Numbered from the stretch's first letter, positions 9,890-20,247 are shown. The stretch: DNA of 64,000 bases from Prochlorococcus sp. AG-347-G22 (GCA_003281635.1 QCBK01000001.1:96120-160119), one strand, 5' to 3'. Program-made: numbers and translations. Notes: generated by a model not told the origin, from the sequence alone.

Positions 9890-11347
9890 TTAAGTGGTAC
9901 TTTTTTTTAAAGATGGATCAGCTGATTGTCCATAAGAAAATTTCTCAACTTCAGCAACATCTGGGGATGGTTCTTTTATTCCGCAAACATCCTTATACAT
10001 GATTTCGTATTCAAGAGCTGATCTTTGCCAACTAAACTCTTGGCTCATAGCTCTTTTTTGTAGTAATTCCCAACTATCTTTATGCCTAAAGGCCTCCCAA
10101 GATCTTACTAAAGAAGTATAGAAATCTATAGGTTCAAAGCGATCAAAGCAGAAACCTGTACCACTATTATTTTCTGGATCATGAGGTAAAACTGTATCAA
10201 CTAAACCTCCAACTCGCCTTACTATTGGAATAGAGCCATATCTCATAGCAAGGAGTTGACTAATACCACAAGGTTCAAATCTACTGGGCATTAAGAATGC
10301 ATCCGATCCGCCATATATAAGTCTTGATAAAGAATCATCATATGTAAGAAATACTGAAAATCGTCCTGGGTAATCTAATGCCAGTTGCCATAATCCAGAT
10401 TCTAAATATCTATCTCCAGTCCCTAAAACAGCTATTTGAGAATCTGTATAGGCTAAAAGTCTTCTTGAAACTTGTAGAAGTAAGTCGACTCCTTTCTGAT
10501 CAACTAACCTACTAACCATACCTAAGAGATATTTTTTAGGATTAACTTCGAGACCCATTTCTCTCTGCAGAATTTTTTTATTTTCTAGCCTATTTTCTAA
10601 AGTCTTAATACTAAATTTTGCTGGTAAAACTGCATCTTTTGCCGGATTCCATTCATTAAGATCTATGCCATTAAGAATTCCCCTTAATTTACCTGAAATA
10701 TAATTAAGTAATCCTTCAAGACTTTCCCCGTATTCATGGGTTTTAATTTCATCTGCATAAGTCGGAGAAACAGCATTTACTCTATCTGCGTACAACATTG
10801 CCGCAGCCATTGTGTGGTCTCCATGCATATACCAAGGACACCAAGTCATTTTTTCTAGTTTCCATCTCCAAGGGCCTTGATATTTTAAATTATGAATTGT
10901 GAAGACAGTGCTTATATCGGGGTCCTGATGCATCCACACAGGAATCATCCCAGTGTGCCAATCATGGCAATGGAGAACTTGAGGTTTCCAACAATTCCAG
11001 GCAAATTCTGCAGTGGCACTAGCAAAAAATGTAAAACGCCAGTCTTCATTTTCACCTCCGTATATTTGGTCAGAGTCGAATGTTGGATGACCTACTAGGT
11101 AAATCACATAATTATGAATGGGATGTTTTGCTTCATATACAGAGAAATCAGTGCCCATTGTATTTGCTCTAAAGACTGGTTCATTCAACACCTCTAGAAG
11201 ACTCCACAATTTCCCATATCCTGGAATTATTACCCTTACATCGTGACCAAGTTTTATCAAAGATGGAGGTAGCGACCCAACCACATCTCCCATACCTCCA
11301 ACTTTGATCATTGGAGCACATTCAGCAGCGGCAAGAAGAATTCTCAT
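9890..11347 (-). CDS. glgA: Glycogen synthase (ADP-glucose type, GT5)
   Basis: Elongates glycogen from ADP-glucose, the carbon store used through the night. The N-terminus has [20 protein letters not shown], whose Lys-x-Gly-Gly motif binds ADP-glucose. [18 protein letters not shown] and the C-terminal [19 protein letters not shown] are all present. The 485 residues cover both GT-B domains. The last 30 residues are a poorly conserved Ser/Pro/Lys tail. It lies 35 bases after menB and seven before murF. The partner branching enzyme glgB is about 27 kb away in this window. Confidence 0.95.
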   Translation of the reverse strand: MRILLAAAECAPMIKVGGMGDVVGSLPPSLIKLGHDVRVIIPGYGKLWSLLEVLNEPVFRANTMGTDFSVYEAKHPIHNYVIYLVGHPTFDSDQIYGGENEDWRFTFFASATAEFAWNCWKPQVLHCHDWHTGMIPVWMHQDPDISTVFTIHNLKYQGPWRWKLEKMTWCPWYMHGDHTMAAAMLYADRVNAVSPTYADEIKTHEYGESLEGLLNYISGKLRGILNGIDLNEWNPAKDAVLPAKFSIKTLENRLENKKILQREMGLEVNPKKYLLGMVSRLVDQKGVDLLLQVSRRLLAYTDSQIAVLGTGDRYLESGLWQLALDYPGRFSVFLTYDDSLSRLIYGGSDAFLMPSRFEPCGISQLLAMRYGSIPIVRRVGGLVDTVLPHDPENNSGTGFCFDRFEPIDFYTSLVRSWEAFRHKDSWELLQKRAMSQEFSWQRSALEYEIMYKDVCGIKEPSPDVAEVEKFSYGQSADPSLKKSTT

Positions 11348-11382
11348 TGATAATTATTTAAAAAGGTCTTTTGAAAAATAAA

Positions 11383-12240
11383 CTAGGGTGTCCACTTATA
11401 GTCAGAAAAGTCTGGTGGACGCTTTTCGAGAAAGGCATCTCTACCTTCTTGAGCTTCTTCAGTCGAATAAAATAATTGAGTTGTGTATCCAGATAATTCT
11501 TGAATACCCGCAATCCCATCATTCTCCGCATTGAATGAAGCTTTAAGAATACGAATAGCAGTTGGACTATTACGTAAAATCTCTCTTGCCCAGATTACAC
11601 CCTCAGCTTCTAATTCTTCAATCTTTGTAATTGCATTTATCAAGCCCATCTCTAGTGCTTCTTTCGAATTATATTTTTTACATAAAAACCAAATTTCTTT
11701 AGCTTTTCTTTGCCCAACAAGTCTTGCCAAATAACTAGATCCAAAACCGGCATCAAAACTACCAACTCTTGGGCCTGTTTGGCCAAATATTGCATTTTCT
11801 GAGGCAATGCTAAGATCACAAATTAAATGAAGTACCTGACCTCCTCCAATTGCAAAACCAGGTACCAAGGCAATAACCACTTTAGGCAAACTTCTTATTA
11901 ATCTTTGAAGTTCAAGTACATTTAATCTCTGCTTCCCTTCATCACTTTTATATCCATTTTTACCTCTTACACTCTGATCACCACCAGAGCAAAAAGAATA
12001 AATACCTTTCTTGTCAGGTCCCGCACCTGTAAAGAGAACAACTCCAATAGTTTCATCATTTCTTACGATATTGAATGCGTTAATGAGTTCATCTACAGTT
12101 TGTGGCCTAAATGCATTCCTTTTTTCAGGCCTATTAATTGCGATTCTCGCAATTCCCTCTTCTGATTTATGAAACAATATATCCTCATAAGATTTGCATT
12201 CAGACCAATTCAAAGTTGTTTTACCAGGTAATACTTTCAT
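11383..12240 (-). CDS. menB: 1,4-dihydroxy-2-naphthoyl-CoA synthase
   Basis: A crotonase-fold enzyme that closes the naphthoquinone ring from o-succinylbenzoyl-CoA, here for phylloquinone of photosystem [23 protein letters not shown], the oxyanion-hole segment [20 protein letters not shown], and [24 protein letters not shown] follow the MenB pattern rather than general enoyl-CoA hydratases. The 285-residue length is typical. It is 35 bases downstream of menD on the same strand, so two consecutive-pathway genes are probably co-transcribed. Confidence 0.94.
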   Translation of the reverse strand: MKVLPGKTTLNWSECKSYEDILFHKSEEGIARIAINRPEKRNAFRPQTVDELINAFNIVRNDETIGVVLFTGAGPDKKGIYSFCSGGDQSVRGKNGYKSDEGKQRLNVLELQRLIRSLPKVVIALVPGFAIGGGQVLHLICDLSIASENAIFGQTGPRVGSFDAGFGSSYLARLVGQRKAKEIWFLCKKYNSKEALEMGLINAITKIEELEAEGVIWAREILRNSPTAIRILKASFNAENDGIAGIQELSGYTTQLFYSTEEAQEGRDAFLEKRPPDFSDYKWTP

Positions 12241-12275
12241 GAAACCTAATTATTCAAAGATAGAAAATGATAAAT

Positions 12276-14039
12276 TCAACTGCCAATTATTTTTTCTAGC
12301 AGGGCATTTTTTTCACAAATTTCATTTTCTGGATCAATATCAACTTTAATTATTACAGATTTCTGGATAGAAATGCTCCAATCGAATGCCTCTCGTAATT
12401 TTTTAAAATTTGCCACACTTTTAAATTTGACTTGATAGCCCTCTGCGAGTTTTGGCCAATTTATTTCTTTTGGCATAAGAAAAAGTTTTTTTAATTCATC
12501 TTCTTTTAAATTATTTTTATAAATACGATTAAATATATTACCGCCATTATTATCTATTAGAAGAATTGTTAAATTTATGTCGATTGAATTTTCAATCAGC
12601 CAACCGTTTATATCATGAATAAAAGCCAAATCACCTGTCACAAGAAGTAGAGGATTTTTAATTCTAGAAATACCTAACGCTAGAGACAAAGTACCATCTA
12701 TGCCGGAAGCTCCTCTAAAGCTGAAACAATTCCTTGTTAAAGTACCATTCTCAGAAAATGTAAGCCAATCCCTAATCGGGCTACTCGCGGAGAGCATTAT
12801 AGGATTTTCAGCTGGCCAAAGTTTTGGAACAAGATTTGCAAGCATATACTCAGTAATTTGATTATCTTGAGCAATTTTTTCTTTTAAAATTTCTTTAATC
12901 TTTTCTCCTTCCTCTATTAGATCTAGAGCCATCTTAGTAAGAGACTTCTTATTTTTTTCGTTAATTGAGAATTCTTCTAAAAATAGATTAGTAAAATTTG
13001 ATAACCCATAATCGTATTCAAATGATTTTTTTATAGGGTCCATTTTTCTATAGTTTTTTTCTTTTATAAGAATTTGTATCCCTTCGAAGTTTATTAAAAA
13101 CTTCTCCAAATCAATTGAGGATGACATAGGACCAAGCCTTAAAAGTTGTTTACATTTAATACGATTCTTATTTTTTCTTAAGACTAATTCCCAATTCACA
13201 ACTAATCCCCTCAAATCAGAATAAACTCCTGAAACAGGATCAGCAAATACTGGCCAACCAGTAACTTCTTGTAATTGTTTTAAAGATTTATTGAAAGAAG
13301 ATAAGTCATTTACAGAACCTTGAAAGGGACCTACCAAAATAATGCCAGATTCATCTAAATTTAAACTTTTTGATATTTCTAAGAATTTGTTTTTATCAGA
13401 CTTTATTTCAACTTTTTGAAAGACATATTTCTTCTTCAAATAAATTCTCTCAAAAACCTCTAAAACACTTTTTTTATTTAATAACGAAATATCTAAAGGC
13501 TTATCAATTGGAATATTTAAATGAATAGGACCAGGGAAGGTTGATATTTGTTTCTCAGTAATTCGCACTAAATTTAAGATTTCATTTTCTCGTGTTTCAT
13601 GAAGTCCATTTAGATTTGTACTTAAAACTCTTCTGCAAACTGAACTCAAAAAATCTTCTTGATTTACTGTTTGATTAGCCCCACAGTCTTTTAATCTTAA
13701 GGGTCTATCAGCAGTAAGAAATATTATGCCTTTACAGGATCGGTCTGCCTCAACTGCTGCGGGCAATAAGTTACTTACAGCAGTCCCAGAAGTAGTAATA
13801 ACTAAGGAAAGATTACCGGATGCAGTAGAAATCCCAAGAGAGTGGAATCCCGCAGATCTTTCATCTATTGAATTAAAAATATTTACCAGCCCTATTTTAT
13901 TCAATTCTCCAGCAGCTATTGCTAAAGGTGCTGATCTACTACCAGGACATATTATTAAATTTTTAACTCCTATTTTTATAAGAAGATTTAAAAGTTGTAA
14001 ACTTCTAAGAAAATTTTTGCATTCAATAGATGATGTCAT
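12276..14039 (-). CDS. menD: SEPHCHC synthase (2-succinyl-5-enolpyruvyl-6-hydroxy-3-cyclohexene-1-carboxylate synthase)
   Basis: Thiamine-diphosphate enzyme at the entry of the naphthoquinone branch. The N-terminal [13 protein letters not shown] (about 32-44), the [18 protein letters not shown] segment and TADRP are MenD hallmarks. The C-terminal part has [13 protein letters not shown] and [12 protein letters not shown], the Mg/ThDP-binding region. 587 residues, full length. It diverges from lepB across 49 bases, which must contain both promoters. An antisense open frame over its 5' end is a shadow. Confidence 0.94.
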   Translation of the reverse strand: MTSSIECKNFLRSLQLLNLLIKIGVKNLIICPGSRSAPLAIAAGELNKIGLVNIFNSIDERSAGFHSLGISTASGNLSLVITTSGTAVSNLLPAAVEADRSCKGIIFLTADRPLRLKDCGANQTVNQEDFLSSVCRRVLSTNLNGLHETRENEILNLVRITEKQISTFPGPIHLNIPIDKPLDISLLNKKSVLEVFERIYLKKKYVFQKVEIKSDKNKFLEISKSLNLDESGIILVGPFQGSVNDLSSFNKSLKQLQEVTGWPVFADPVSGVYSDLRGLVVNWELVLRKNKNRIKCKQLLRLGPMSSSIDLEKFLINFEGIQILIKEKNYRKMDPIKKSFEYDYGLSNFTNLFLEEFSINEKNKKSLTKMALDLIEEGEKIKEILKEKIAQDNQITEYMLANLVPKLWPAENPIMLSASSPIRDWLTFSENGTLTRNCFSFRGASGIDGTLSLALGISRIKNPLLLVTGDLAFIHDINGWLIENSIDINLTILLIDNNGGNIFNRIYKNNLKEDELKKLFLMPKEINWPKLAEGYQVKFKSVANFKKLREAFDWSISIQKSVIIKVDIDPENEICEKNALLEKIIGS

Positions 14040-14088
14040 AATTTATATAAATGCTTTGAGATTTTTTTTAAGTTGATTTAAATAAAAA

Positions 14089-14673
14089 ATGTCTAAAACT
14101 CAAGAAAAAAAAAATTCAATACTAAAGGATTTAAAAAATCTTTTAATTTGGATATCTATTGCCTTAATTATACGATGGCAGGTTATAGAGCCAAGATGGA
14201 TCCCATCCGGTTCGATGCTCCCGACTCTTCAAATACAAGATAAAATTCTTGTTGAGAAAGTGACTCCCAAAATCACATCCAAATCAGATCTTTCGAAATT
14301 AAGAAATAAAATAGTTGTTTTTAAAGTTCCAGAACAATTAATTAATGCTGGTTATGAAGCAGATACTGCACTAATAAAAAGAGTAATTGGAATACCTGGA
14401 GACAAGGTAGAAGTCAGAGAAGGTAACCTTTACTTAAATGATATTGCTCAAAAAAATTACTTATTTGACAAAAATATTAATTATGCCATAGGGCCTTTTA
14501 TTGTCCCAGAAGAGTCATTATGGGTGATGGGAGATAATAGAAATAACAGCATGGACTCACATGTTTGGGGATTTTTACCCTATGAAAAGGTTATTGGTAA
14601 AGCTATTTTTAGATATTGGCCGTTTAATAAAATTGGACCTATTCGGTTCCCTGCCCTTAATAATTCAAATTAA
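14089..14673 (+). CDS. lepB: Signal peptidase I
   Basis: Membrane serine protease that removes export signals. One N-terminal membrane segment (about 17-30) precedes the catalytic Ser42 in PSGSMLPTL. The general base Lys97 is in ALIKRVIGIPGD, and the box E motif GDNRNNSMDSHVWG is near residue 145-160. 194 residues is the usual size for the short cyanobacterial form. It is followed 45 bases later by the DUF760 gene. Confidence 0.94.
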   Translation: MSKTQEKKNSILKDLKNLLIWISIALIIRWQVIEPRWIPSGSMLPTLQIQDKILVEKVTPKITSKSDLSKLRNKIVVFKVPEQLINAGYEADTALIKRVIGIPGDKVEVREGNLYLNDIAQKNYLFDKNINYAIGPFIVPEESLWVMGDNRNNSMDSHVWGFLPYEKVIGKAIFRYWPFNKIGPIRFPALNNSN

Positions 14674-14718
14674 TGGGTACGTGATGTTGTAGGGTTTTTA
14701 TAACTTGAAGCTATAGAA

Positions 14719-15054
14719 ATGTTTAATCCAGAATTTCTTGCTACTGAAAATAATGATCCAAACGATGAAAATGATTTAATACAATATTTACAAAAACAAT
14801 CTCCAGAAGTTTTGCAAAGAGTAGCAAAATCAGCTAGTGAAGATATTCAAGAAATTATTAGACATAATGTTCAAGGTCTTCTTGGAATGCTTCCTTCAGA
14901 TCAATTTGATGTGAAAATAACATCTTCAAAAGACAACATTGCTAATTTATTATCTTCTGCAATGATGACAGGATATTTCTTAAGACAAATGGAGCAAAGA
15001 AAAGAGCTAGAACAAACTCTTAAAAATGATGAAAACATGACTATAGAAGAGTAA
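14719..15054 (+). CDS. DUF760 family protein
   Basis: A 111-residue soluble acidic protein with no signal or membrane segment. It has the pattern of the cyanobacterial/plastid DUF760 family: a short N-terminal arm with NDLIQYLQKQSPEVLQRVA and a helical core ending in NLLSSAMMTGYFLRQMEQR. The function is unknown; I do not infer one. It follows lepB by 45 bases and its stop lies six bases from that of the convergent DUF4336 gene. Confidence 0.72.
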   Translation: MFNPEFLATENNDPNDENDLIQYLQKQSPEVLQRVAKSASEDIQEIIRHNVQGLLGMLPSDQFDVKITSSKDNIANLLSSAMMTGYFLRQMEQRKELEQTLKNDENMTIEE

Positions 15055-15060
15055 TAGTTT

Positions 15061-16233
15061 TTAAAGATTTACTTCTTCAGGAATTATTCCTAGTTCAGAT
15101 AACTTTTTATATAAACCCATCAAGAATTTATTATCCTCAGGAAGTTTATCCCACTTTTGGGAATTAATTTCATTAATTAATTTTTGACAATCTTCTGATG
15201 TAAATTTTATAGGCGCCGTAAAATGAGCTGGGATTAAATATTCCACATCTTCAAGAGACTTTATATTTTCTAACCACTTAAGTAAAACTTCTTTTGAACG
15301 CGGAAAAATTAATTTTTGTAAAACTGGTGCAATTTGAATCTTAGGAGAATTTTTACCCATTATCTCAACAAGAGAGGATTCCCAATCTTCGTCCCATAAA
15401 AAGGGATAAATACCGAAATGAGCTCTCCAATTTCTAAGATCTTTTTTGAATGAATACTTAAATATTTTTTTTAAAGGTGGAATATTTAATTTGCCCGGTT
15501 TCAAAAAAGATGAAAATAAGACTAACCTTTTCCATCCTTTTTTTCTTCGTTCTATGGAGTCAATCAAAGGTTCATCGCCTCTCTCTCTAGCGTGAAAAAG
15601 AAGTGGAGTTGGATCAAAATTAAATATCTCAGGTGGTGTGGAGTCTATTCCAACTATTGCGTCTGTTACATGTAGAGTTTTCGTAGGATAATGGAAACAG
15701 CTTATCTCCTGATATCTTCCAAGTCCTAAATTCAGAGGGCCTAATGAAGACCATTTAAAGGAGTTTGCATGGGGGGTACCTTCCTCAAAAAGTATTCTTG
15801 ATCTTTTTGATGGAATACCTAAAAAATCTAGTGGTAGATTTATGGGGAAACTCCATTGTCCAGGACAAAGCCAAATTTCTGCATCTCTAAAAATTCTTAA
15901 AAGAGCTGGCAGTCCGATTTTATGTTCTAGTCCAGAGGCACTCGGTAGAATTATTGTTTTTACGTTGCCGTGAATCGCAATTATTTTTTCCAACTCATTT
16001 ATTAATTCTTTTGTCGGTGGCAGTGGATTTATTAGCATCAATCCATTATTAACCTTTATTACCGTCATTCTTATTGGAACCGCAACGTAATAAAGTCCCT
16101 GTATTTGTTCCAAAGACCATATTTGATCAGGAATTAATTCTCTTAAAATTGTTTTCTTTTTTCCATAAGGATACAAGGGGAATAATGGCCACCAATTCCA
16201 CTTTTTATTTAAATTTTCATCCACCACTATCAT
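15061..16233 (-). CDS. DUF4336 domain protein, last gene of the Mn-importer block
   Basis: 390 residues with no signal peptide. The N-terminal half looks like the DUF4336 family, which is distantly related to metallo-beta-lactamase-fold hydrolases: it has an INPLPPTKELINEL segment, SGLEHKIGL, and VTDAIVGID in place of the usual metal-binding loops, and a late PAHFTAPI. The classic HxHxDH motif is absent. Its ATG overlaps the stop of the permease gene by four bases, which ties its translation to metal import, but its role is unknown. The C-terminal 150 residues are Lys- and Trp-rich and unassigned. Confidence 0.7.
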   Translation of the reverse strand: MIVVDENLNKKWNWWPLFPLYPYGKKKTILRELIPDQIWSLEQIQGLYYVAVPIRMTVIKVNNGLMLINPLPPTKELINELEKIIAIHGNVKTIILPSASGLEHKIGLPALLRIFRDAEIWLCPGQWSFPINLPLDFLGIPSKRSRILFEEGTPHANSFKWSSLGPLNLGLGRYQEISCFHYPTKTLHVTDAIVGIDSTPPEIFNFDPTPLLFHARERGDEPLIDSIERRKKGWKRLVLFSSFLKPGKLNIPPLKKIFKYSFKKDLRNWRAHFGIYPFLWDEDWESSLVEIMGKNSPKIQIAPVLQKLIFPRSKEVLLKWLENIKSLEDVEYLIPAHFTAPIKFTSEDCQKLINEINSQKWDKLPEDNKFLMGLYKKLSELGIIPEEVNL

Positions 16234-17102
16234 TTATACCCAGAAATTAATTTCTTTAACTTAAATATTCCGTATCTTGGAGCGAATAAAAAAGCAAATA
16301 AAAATATAAAAGTTTGTGCCAAGACAATTGATCCACCTGTTTCAAGATCAAACCAAAAACTAACATAGATTCCTATTAGGCTTGAGATAATTGCACTTAA
16401 TACTGAAATGACTGTCATATTATCAAACTTATCCGTAAGTAAATATGCTGTAGCCCCTGGTGTAATCAACATTGCGACTACCAAAATAATGCCAACAGAC
16501 TGCAAGCCCACAACAGCTGCCAAAGATAAGCATGTGAGGAGTAAATAATGAAGAAAAAATACATTAATCCCAACTGTTTTTGCATGCCTAGGATCAAAAC
16601 AATAAAGCATTAAATCTTTTCTAAAAATTAATAAAAGGATTACTACCAACAAAGAAATAAATATAGTTTGTTTTACATCTGAAAGTGATATTCCCAATGG
16701 ACTACCAAAAAGAATAGAGTGCAGATCAATATTACTTTTAATCTTAGAAACCAATACGATTCCAAGGGCAAAAAATCCGGTGAATACCAACCCAATGACA
16801 GTATCTTCCTTAACTCTAGATTTTTGCTTAATAAACCCTATCAAAGCTACAGAACCAACTCCAAAGATAAATGCCCCTAATGAGAAAGGAAGACCTAATG
16901 CATAAGCTACCACAACACCAGGCATTACCGAATGTGACACCGCATCTCCCATTAAAGCCCATCCTTTAAGAGTCAAATAACTTGATAGGAAACCGCAAAC
17001 AGCTGCAACTAATGAACTCATAAGAAGTGCTTTCCTCATAAAGTCATGAGTCAAGGGATCAGTTATGAATGAATCTAAAGTTAAAAAAGAACAAAGCTCC
17101 AT
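16230..17102 (-). CDS. mntB: Mn(/Zn)-type ABC transporter, membrane permease
   Basis: 290 residues with eight to nine hydrophobic segments, of the ABC-3 family (ZnuB/MntB). Characteristic stretches are GWALMGDAVSHSVMPGVV near residue 50-65 and DPRHAKTVGI near 172-181, followed by QSVGIILVVAMLITPGATAYLL. It forms the pore for the importer encoded with the ATPase 12 bases upstream. I use mntB because the linked binding protein has a Mn-type ligand set. The permease itself does not decide between Mn and Zn. Confidence 0.87.
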   Translation of the reverse strand: MELCSFLTLDSFITDPLTHDFMRKALLMSSLVAAVCGFLSSYLTLKGWALMGDAVSHSVMPGVVVAYALGLPFSLGAFIFGVGSVALIGFIKQKSRVKEDTVIGLVFTGFFALGIVLVSKIKSNIDLHSILFGSPLGISLSDVKQTIFISLLVVILLLIFRKDLMLYCFDPRHAKTVGINVFFLHYLLLTCLSLAAVVGLQSVGIILVVAMLITPGATAYLLTDKFDNMTVISVLSAIISSLIGIYVSFWFDLETGGSIVLAQTFIFLFAFLFAPRYGIFKLKKLISGYK

Positions 17103-17114
17103 AAAAGTTAAAAT

Positions 17115-17879
17115 TTAGGATTCAGGTCCAAACAAAAAATCAGGTGAGATCCCTCCAAAAGTGGTTGTTATATTTTCCGGGGTAAACACTTCAGAGGTCT
17201 CGCCATAAGCTACAACAGTTTTATTTATTAAAAGAACCAAATCACAAAATTCACGGACATGAATCATATCGTGCGTTGATAATAATATAGTTTTTCCCTC
17301 ATTTTTAAATTGAATAAATAATTCTGAGATAAGTTTCTCAGTTCTTATATCAACACCTGAGAAAGGCTCATCAAGAAGTAATATTGACGCTCTTTGCGCA
17401 ATTGCTCTAGCTAAAAATGTTCGTTTTCTCTGACCTCCAGATAAGTTTCCAATTGGTGTAGATAAATGATCGGTAAGATCAACTCTCTCAATAGCATCTT
17501 TGACTGCCTGTACATCAGACTCTCTTGGAGACCTAAAAATATTCATCGAACCATATCTTCCCATCATTACGACATCCCAAACACTTATTGGAAATTGACT
17601 ATCAATTCCCTCATTCTGAGGAACATAAGCAATTGTCTGATCTTTTTGAGCAGATCTCACAGACTCTCCATTTATTCTAATTTTTCCCTTTGAAATATTT
17701 ACAAAGCCAGTTAAAGCATTAAAAAAAGTTGTTTTTCCAGCCCCGTTCATCCCTACTAACCCACAAATCTGGCCAGGTTTCAATCTTAAATTGGCATCAT
17801 ACAAAGCCACCTTACCGTTGTAATCTACACAAATATTCTCTGCATCAATCCTAAAGTTTTGATAATTGATTGATTCCAT
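17115..17879 (-). CDS. mntA: Mn(/Zn)-type ABC transporter, ATP-binding subunit
   Basis: 254-residue ABC ATPase that powers the metal importer. Walker A is GMNGAGKTTFF, the Q-loop falls in VPQNEGID, the signature is LSGGQRKRTFLARA, Walker B is ILLLDEPFSGVD, and the switch histidine is in LSTHD. VVMMGRYG after the Q-loop is typical of the Mn/Zn/Fe subfamily. It lies three bases after the binding-protein gene and 12 before the permease, so the three are co-transcribed. Confidence 0.9.
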   Translation of the reverse strand: MESINYQNFRIDAENICVDYNGKVALYDANLRLKPGQICGLVGMNGAGKTTFFNALTGFVNISKGKIRINGESVRSAQKDQTIAYVPQNEGIDSQFPISVWDVVMMGRYGSMNIFRSPRESDVQAVKDAIERVDLTDHLSTPIGNLSGGQRKRTFLARAIAQRASILLLDEPFSGVDIRTEKLISELFIQFKNEGKTILLSTHDMIHVREFCDLVLLINKTVVAYGETSEVFTPENITTTFGGISPDFLFGPES

Positions 17880-17882
17880 AAA

Positions 17883-18791
17883 TCAAAAAAGACCTTTTTT
17901 AATTAAATCCAAATTATGCTCAAGCATTTTTAAATAGGAACTAGCAGGCCCACTATCATCAGATAGTGAATCAACAAAGAGATTGCCTCCAAAATTAGCC
18001 CCAGTTTCGTTAGCAACAACCATCTGAGATTCGTTACTTACAGTACTTTCGCAAAATACAGATGGGACATTTTTTTCTTTAACTAGTGAGATTGTTCTTG
18101 CCATTCTTTTGGGAGTAATTTGACTCTCAGCATTAACTGGCCACAAATAGACTTCCTCTAATCCATAATCATTTGTTAAATATGAAAAAGCACCTTCACA
18201 ACTTACTAGATACCTTCTGTTTTTATTTAAGTTATTAATAAAAAGTGAGAATTCTTTATCTAATTTAGAGAGTTTATCTTTATAAATTTTTCCATTTTCT
18301 TCAAATAATGTTCTTTTGGATGGCCTCAATTCTGATAAAGAATCCACCAGAATATCTACATATAGGATCCCTCTTTTTGGAGAAATCCAGACATGAGGAT
18401 TGGGTTTCCCTTTATAAAAATCTTCACTGATAAAAATAGGATCTAAATTTTCCGCGACAGTAATTCTTTTAACTTTTAAATTAGAAACAAATTTTTCAAC
18501 CCATAATTCAAATCCAAAACCATTATCAATAAAAACAAAAGCATTAGAGGCATTTACCAAATCGCTTGGAGTTGGTTGGTAGCCATGAACTTCAACTCCA
18601 GGTTTCGTTATTGATCTAACAATAAAATCATCTTTAGCAACATTACTAATTATGTCTGCCAAAACAGTGAAACTTGCCAATATTACTTCTTTGCTTTCAT
18701 TTTTATTTGATATTCTCTTACATGAGCCTGAGGCAAGAGAAAGAAGAATTAACAAACTTAAAAAAAGAATATTTTTTCTCATAATTAACAT
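17883..18791 (-). CDS. mntC: Metal-binding lipoprotein of a Mn-type ABC importer
   Basis: Periplasmic cluster A-I metal-binding protein. A hydrophobic signal (about 5-20) ends at Cys24 in a weak lipobox (SGSC), so it is probably lipid-anchored. The four ligand positions read His69 (VHGYQPTPSD), His133 (PHVWISP), Glu199 (SCEGAFSYL) and Asp274 (FVDSLS). Glu at the third position is the arrangement of MntC/PsaA manganese proteins; ZnuA has His there. There is also no His-rich loop. Hence Mn is favoured over Zn, by inference from ligands. An in-frame ATG nine bases further in (18782) is an equally good start. Confidence 0.85.
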   Translation of the reverse strand: MLIMRKNILFLSLLILLSLASGSCKRISNKNESKEVILASFTVLADIISNVAKDDFIVRSITKPGVEVHGYQPTPSDLVNASNAFVFIDNGFGFELWVEKFVSNLKVKRITVAENLDPIFISEDFYKGKPNPHVWISPKRGILYVDILVDSLSELRPSKRTLFEENGKIYKDKLSKLDKEFSLFINNLNKNRRYLVSCEGAFSYLTNDYGLEEVYLWPVNAESQITPKRMARTISLVKEKNVPSVFCESTVSNESQMVVANETGANFGGNLFVDSLSDDSGPASSYLKMLEHNLDLIKKGLF

Positions 18792-18802
18792 TCATCTTTA
18801 AA

Positions 18803-20137
18803 TTATGAACTAAAAGATAGTTTCATAAATGGCTTTCTAATATCAGAAATAAATCCTTGCCAATTTATTTTTTCTTTTTCAAAAGCTTTTTCAACAATTT
18901 TCTCAGAATTTTTCTTTATAAAATCCAAATCAGGTTCTTCTACTCCTTTTGTTATTGCCATAAAATCAGCCAAAGAACTTGATACTACTCTTGTTAAATA
19001 AGCGGCACTAACAGCCTGAAATGTTCCAGAAACAAGCCAATTGGGTCCATGTAATTTTGTAATGCCAATTAGAGTCTGTCCGCTCCATTCAATAACTCCC
19101 TGAGCAATTGCAGTCTTTAAAATCTCTTTAGATACTTTATCTAAAATTTCAGGAGACCAATTACATCCCCATATAGACTTAATTTCTTTAATCATTAACG
19201 AATTTAGTACTGTCATTGCCATAACATCAATTGATGGTATAGGAGACAAGAAAACAGTTGTCGCAACAAGAATTTGATTTTTTCTTTGTATACCTTTTAA
19301 CTGCATTCTTCTTATTCCTTCAATTTCAGATTGCCAGTCAACATGAAGTTCTTTCAAGAGCCTCTTTTTTGTATTTTCAATATTTTTAGATGAACTTATG
19401 AAAAACTTCCTTAACGAAAAAGGTATATTTGTTATTTCATTCTTATTCACATCAAAAGTAATAATTTTATTTAAAAAGTCAATTGAAATTTGAGACTTTA
19501 GTTCATCTATCTGATTTTTGGCTTCTATTTCGTTGGTAGTTAAAGCGACCAACCAGATTGGCATATTTTTAGGAAACTTTTCTAGCCACAAGAAATCATT
19601 TGCCGACAAAGGCAAGTTTATAAAATACAAAATCGCATCACTCTTTAAAGCTTCTTCTGGAATAACCTGAGTTGAATTGTATTTAGGCAGTTTTTCGTAT
19701 AAATCAAAGTCAAACTTATCTGCTTTAAAATAACTTTTCAAAACAGACTGACAACTTTGATAATCTTTTTGTCCAATACAACTTATTTTTTCTTTTTCAC
19801 ATCTATTAAGAATCGATTCAAGTATTTTTTGTCTTTTTAGATTCTGTTTTTCTAATTCATTTGTTGATTCAAGTTCTTCAAAAAAGTTTAGATCTTCATT
19901 ACATAGATTTTTCCAACCATCTAAATTATTTGGCTCATTAAATTTAGGCTTATCATTCTTCAAGTAAAAATATCCCCCCAAACACAACGCAAAAAATCCT
20001 ATTGAGCCGCCTGCAAAATGAATTAGGTCACTGACAAACCATTCACCAAAACCTAATAATAGTAAAATAAAAAAAAGATTTTTTTTAGGAAACTTAATGA
20101 AATCCCTTAAAAGGTTGTCTTTACTAATATCAAACAC
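18803..20137 (-). CDS. DUF697 membrane-associated protein, degenerate GTPase-like middle
   Basis: 444 residues from a GTG at 20137. Residues 20-60 hold two hydrophobic segments. A Lys/Glu-rich, probably helical region follows, with four cysteines between about 85 and 130. The middle (about 165-240) has alternating hydrophobic strands such as AILYFINLP and PIWLVALTT that resemble a GTPase core, but no P-loop is visible. The C-terminal third (about 285-405) is DUF697-like, with FLSPIPSIDVMAMTVLNSLMI and AYLTRVVSSSLADFM. It lies 11 bases upstream of mntC and is first in that operon. Function unknown; a link to metal import is suggested only by position. Confidence 0.68.
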   Translation of the reverse strand: MFDISKDNLLRDFIKFPKKNLFFILLLLGFGEWFVSDLIHFAGGSIGFFALCLGGYFYLKNDKPKFNEPNNLDGWKNLCNEDLNFFEELESTNELEKQNLKRQKILESILNRCEKEKISCIGQKDYQSCQSVLKSYFKADKFDFDLYEKLPKYNSTQVIPEEALKSDAILYFINLPLSANDFLWLEKFPKNMPIWLVALTTNEIEAKNQIDELKSQISIDFLNKIITFDVNKNEITNIPFSLRKFFISSSKNIENTKKRLLKELHVDWQSEIEGIRRMQLKGIQRKNQILVATTVFLSPIPSIDVMAMTVLNSLMIKEIKSIWGCNWSPEILDKVSKEILKTAIAQGVIEWSGQTLIGITKLHGPNWLVSGTFQAVSAAYLTRVVSSSLADFMAITKGVEEPDLDFIKKNSEKIVEKAFEKEKINWQGFISDIRKPFMKLSFSS

Positions 20138-20197
20138 AATACTTTATTTTTCTAATTTTATTTTAATGCAAGTTGTGAATGAGAAAAGCAAAATTTC

Positions 20198-20247
20198 ATA
20201 AGTCTTTAATCAAAAGATAAGAAATTAAGGCTTTTAAAAAGACTTAT
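20198..20247 (+). repeat. Imperfect hairpin in the 165-base gap before the RG-rich gene
   Basis: ATAAGTCTTT (20198-20207) is exactly complementary to 20238-20247, and inside it AAAAG (20212-20216) pairs with CTTTT (20231-20235), leaving a 14-base loop. It lies in the divergent gap between the DUF697 gene and the next plus-strand gene, 55 bases before that start. It could be a leader structure, a small RNA element or chance in an AT-rich gap. Confidence 0.3.

Noticed and set aside
13726..14076. 116-codon plus-strand frame over the menD 5' end
   Set aside because: Antisense to the conserved N-terminus of menD, with no family-like motif; a coding shadow.
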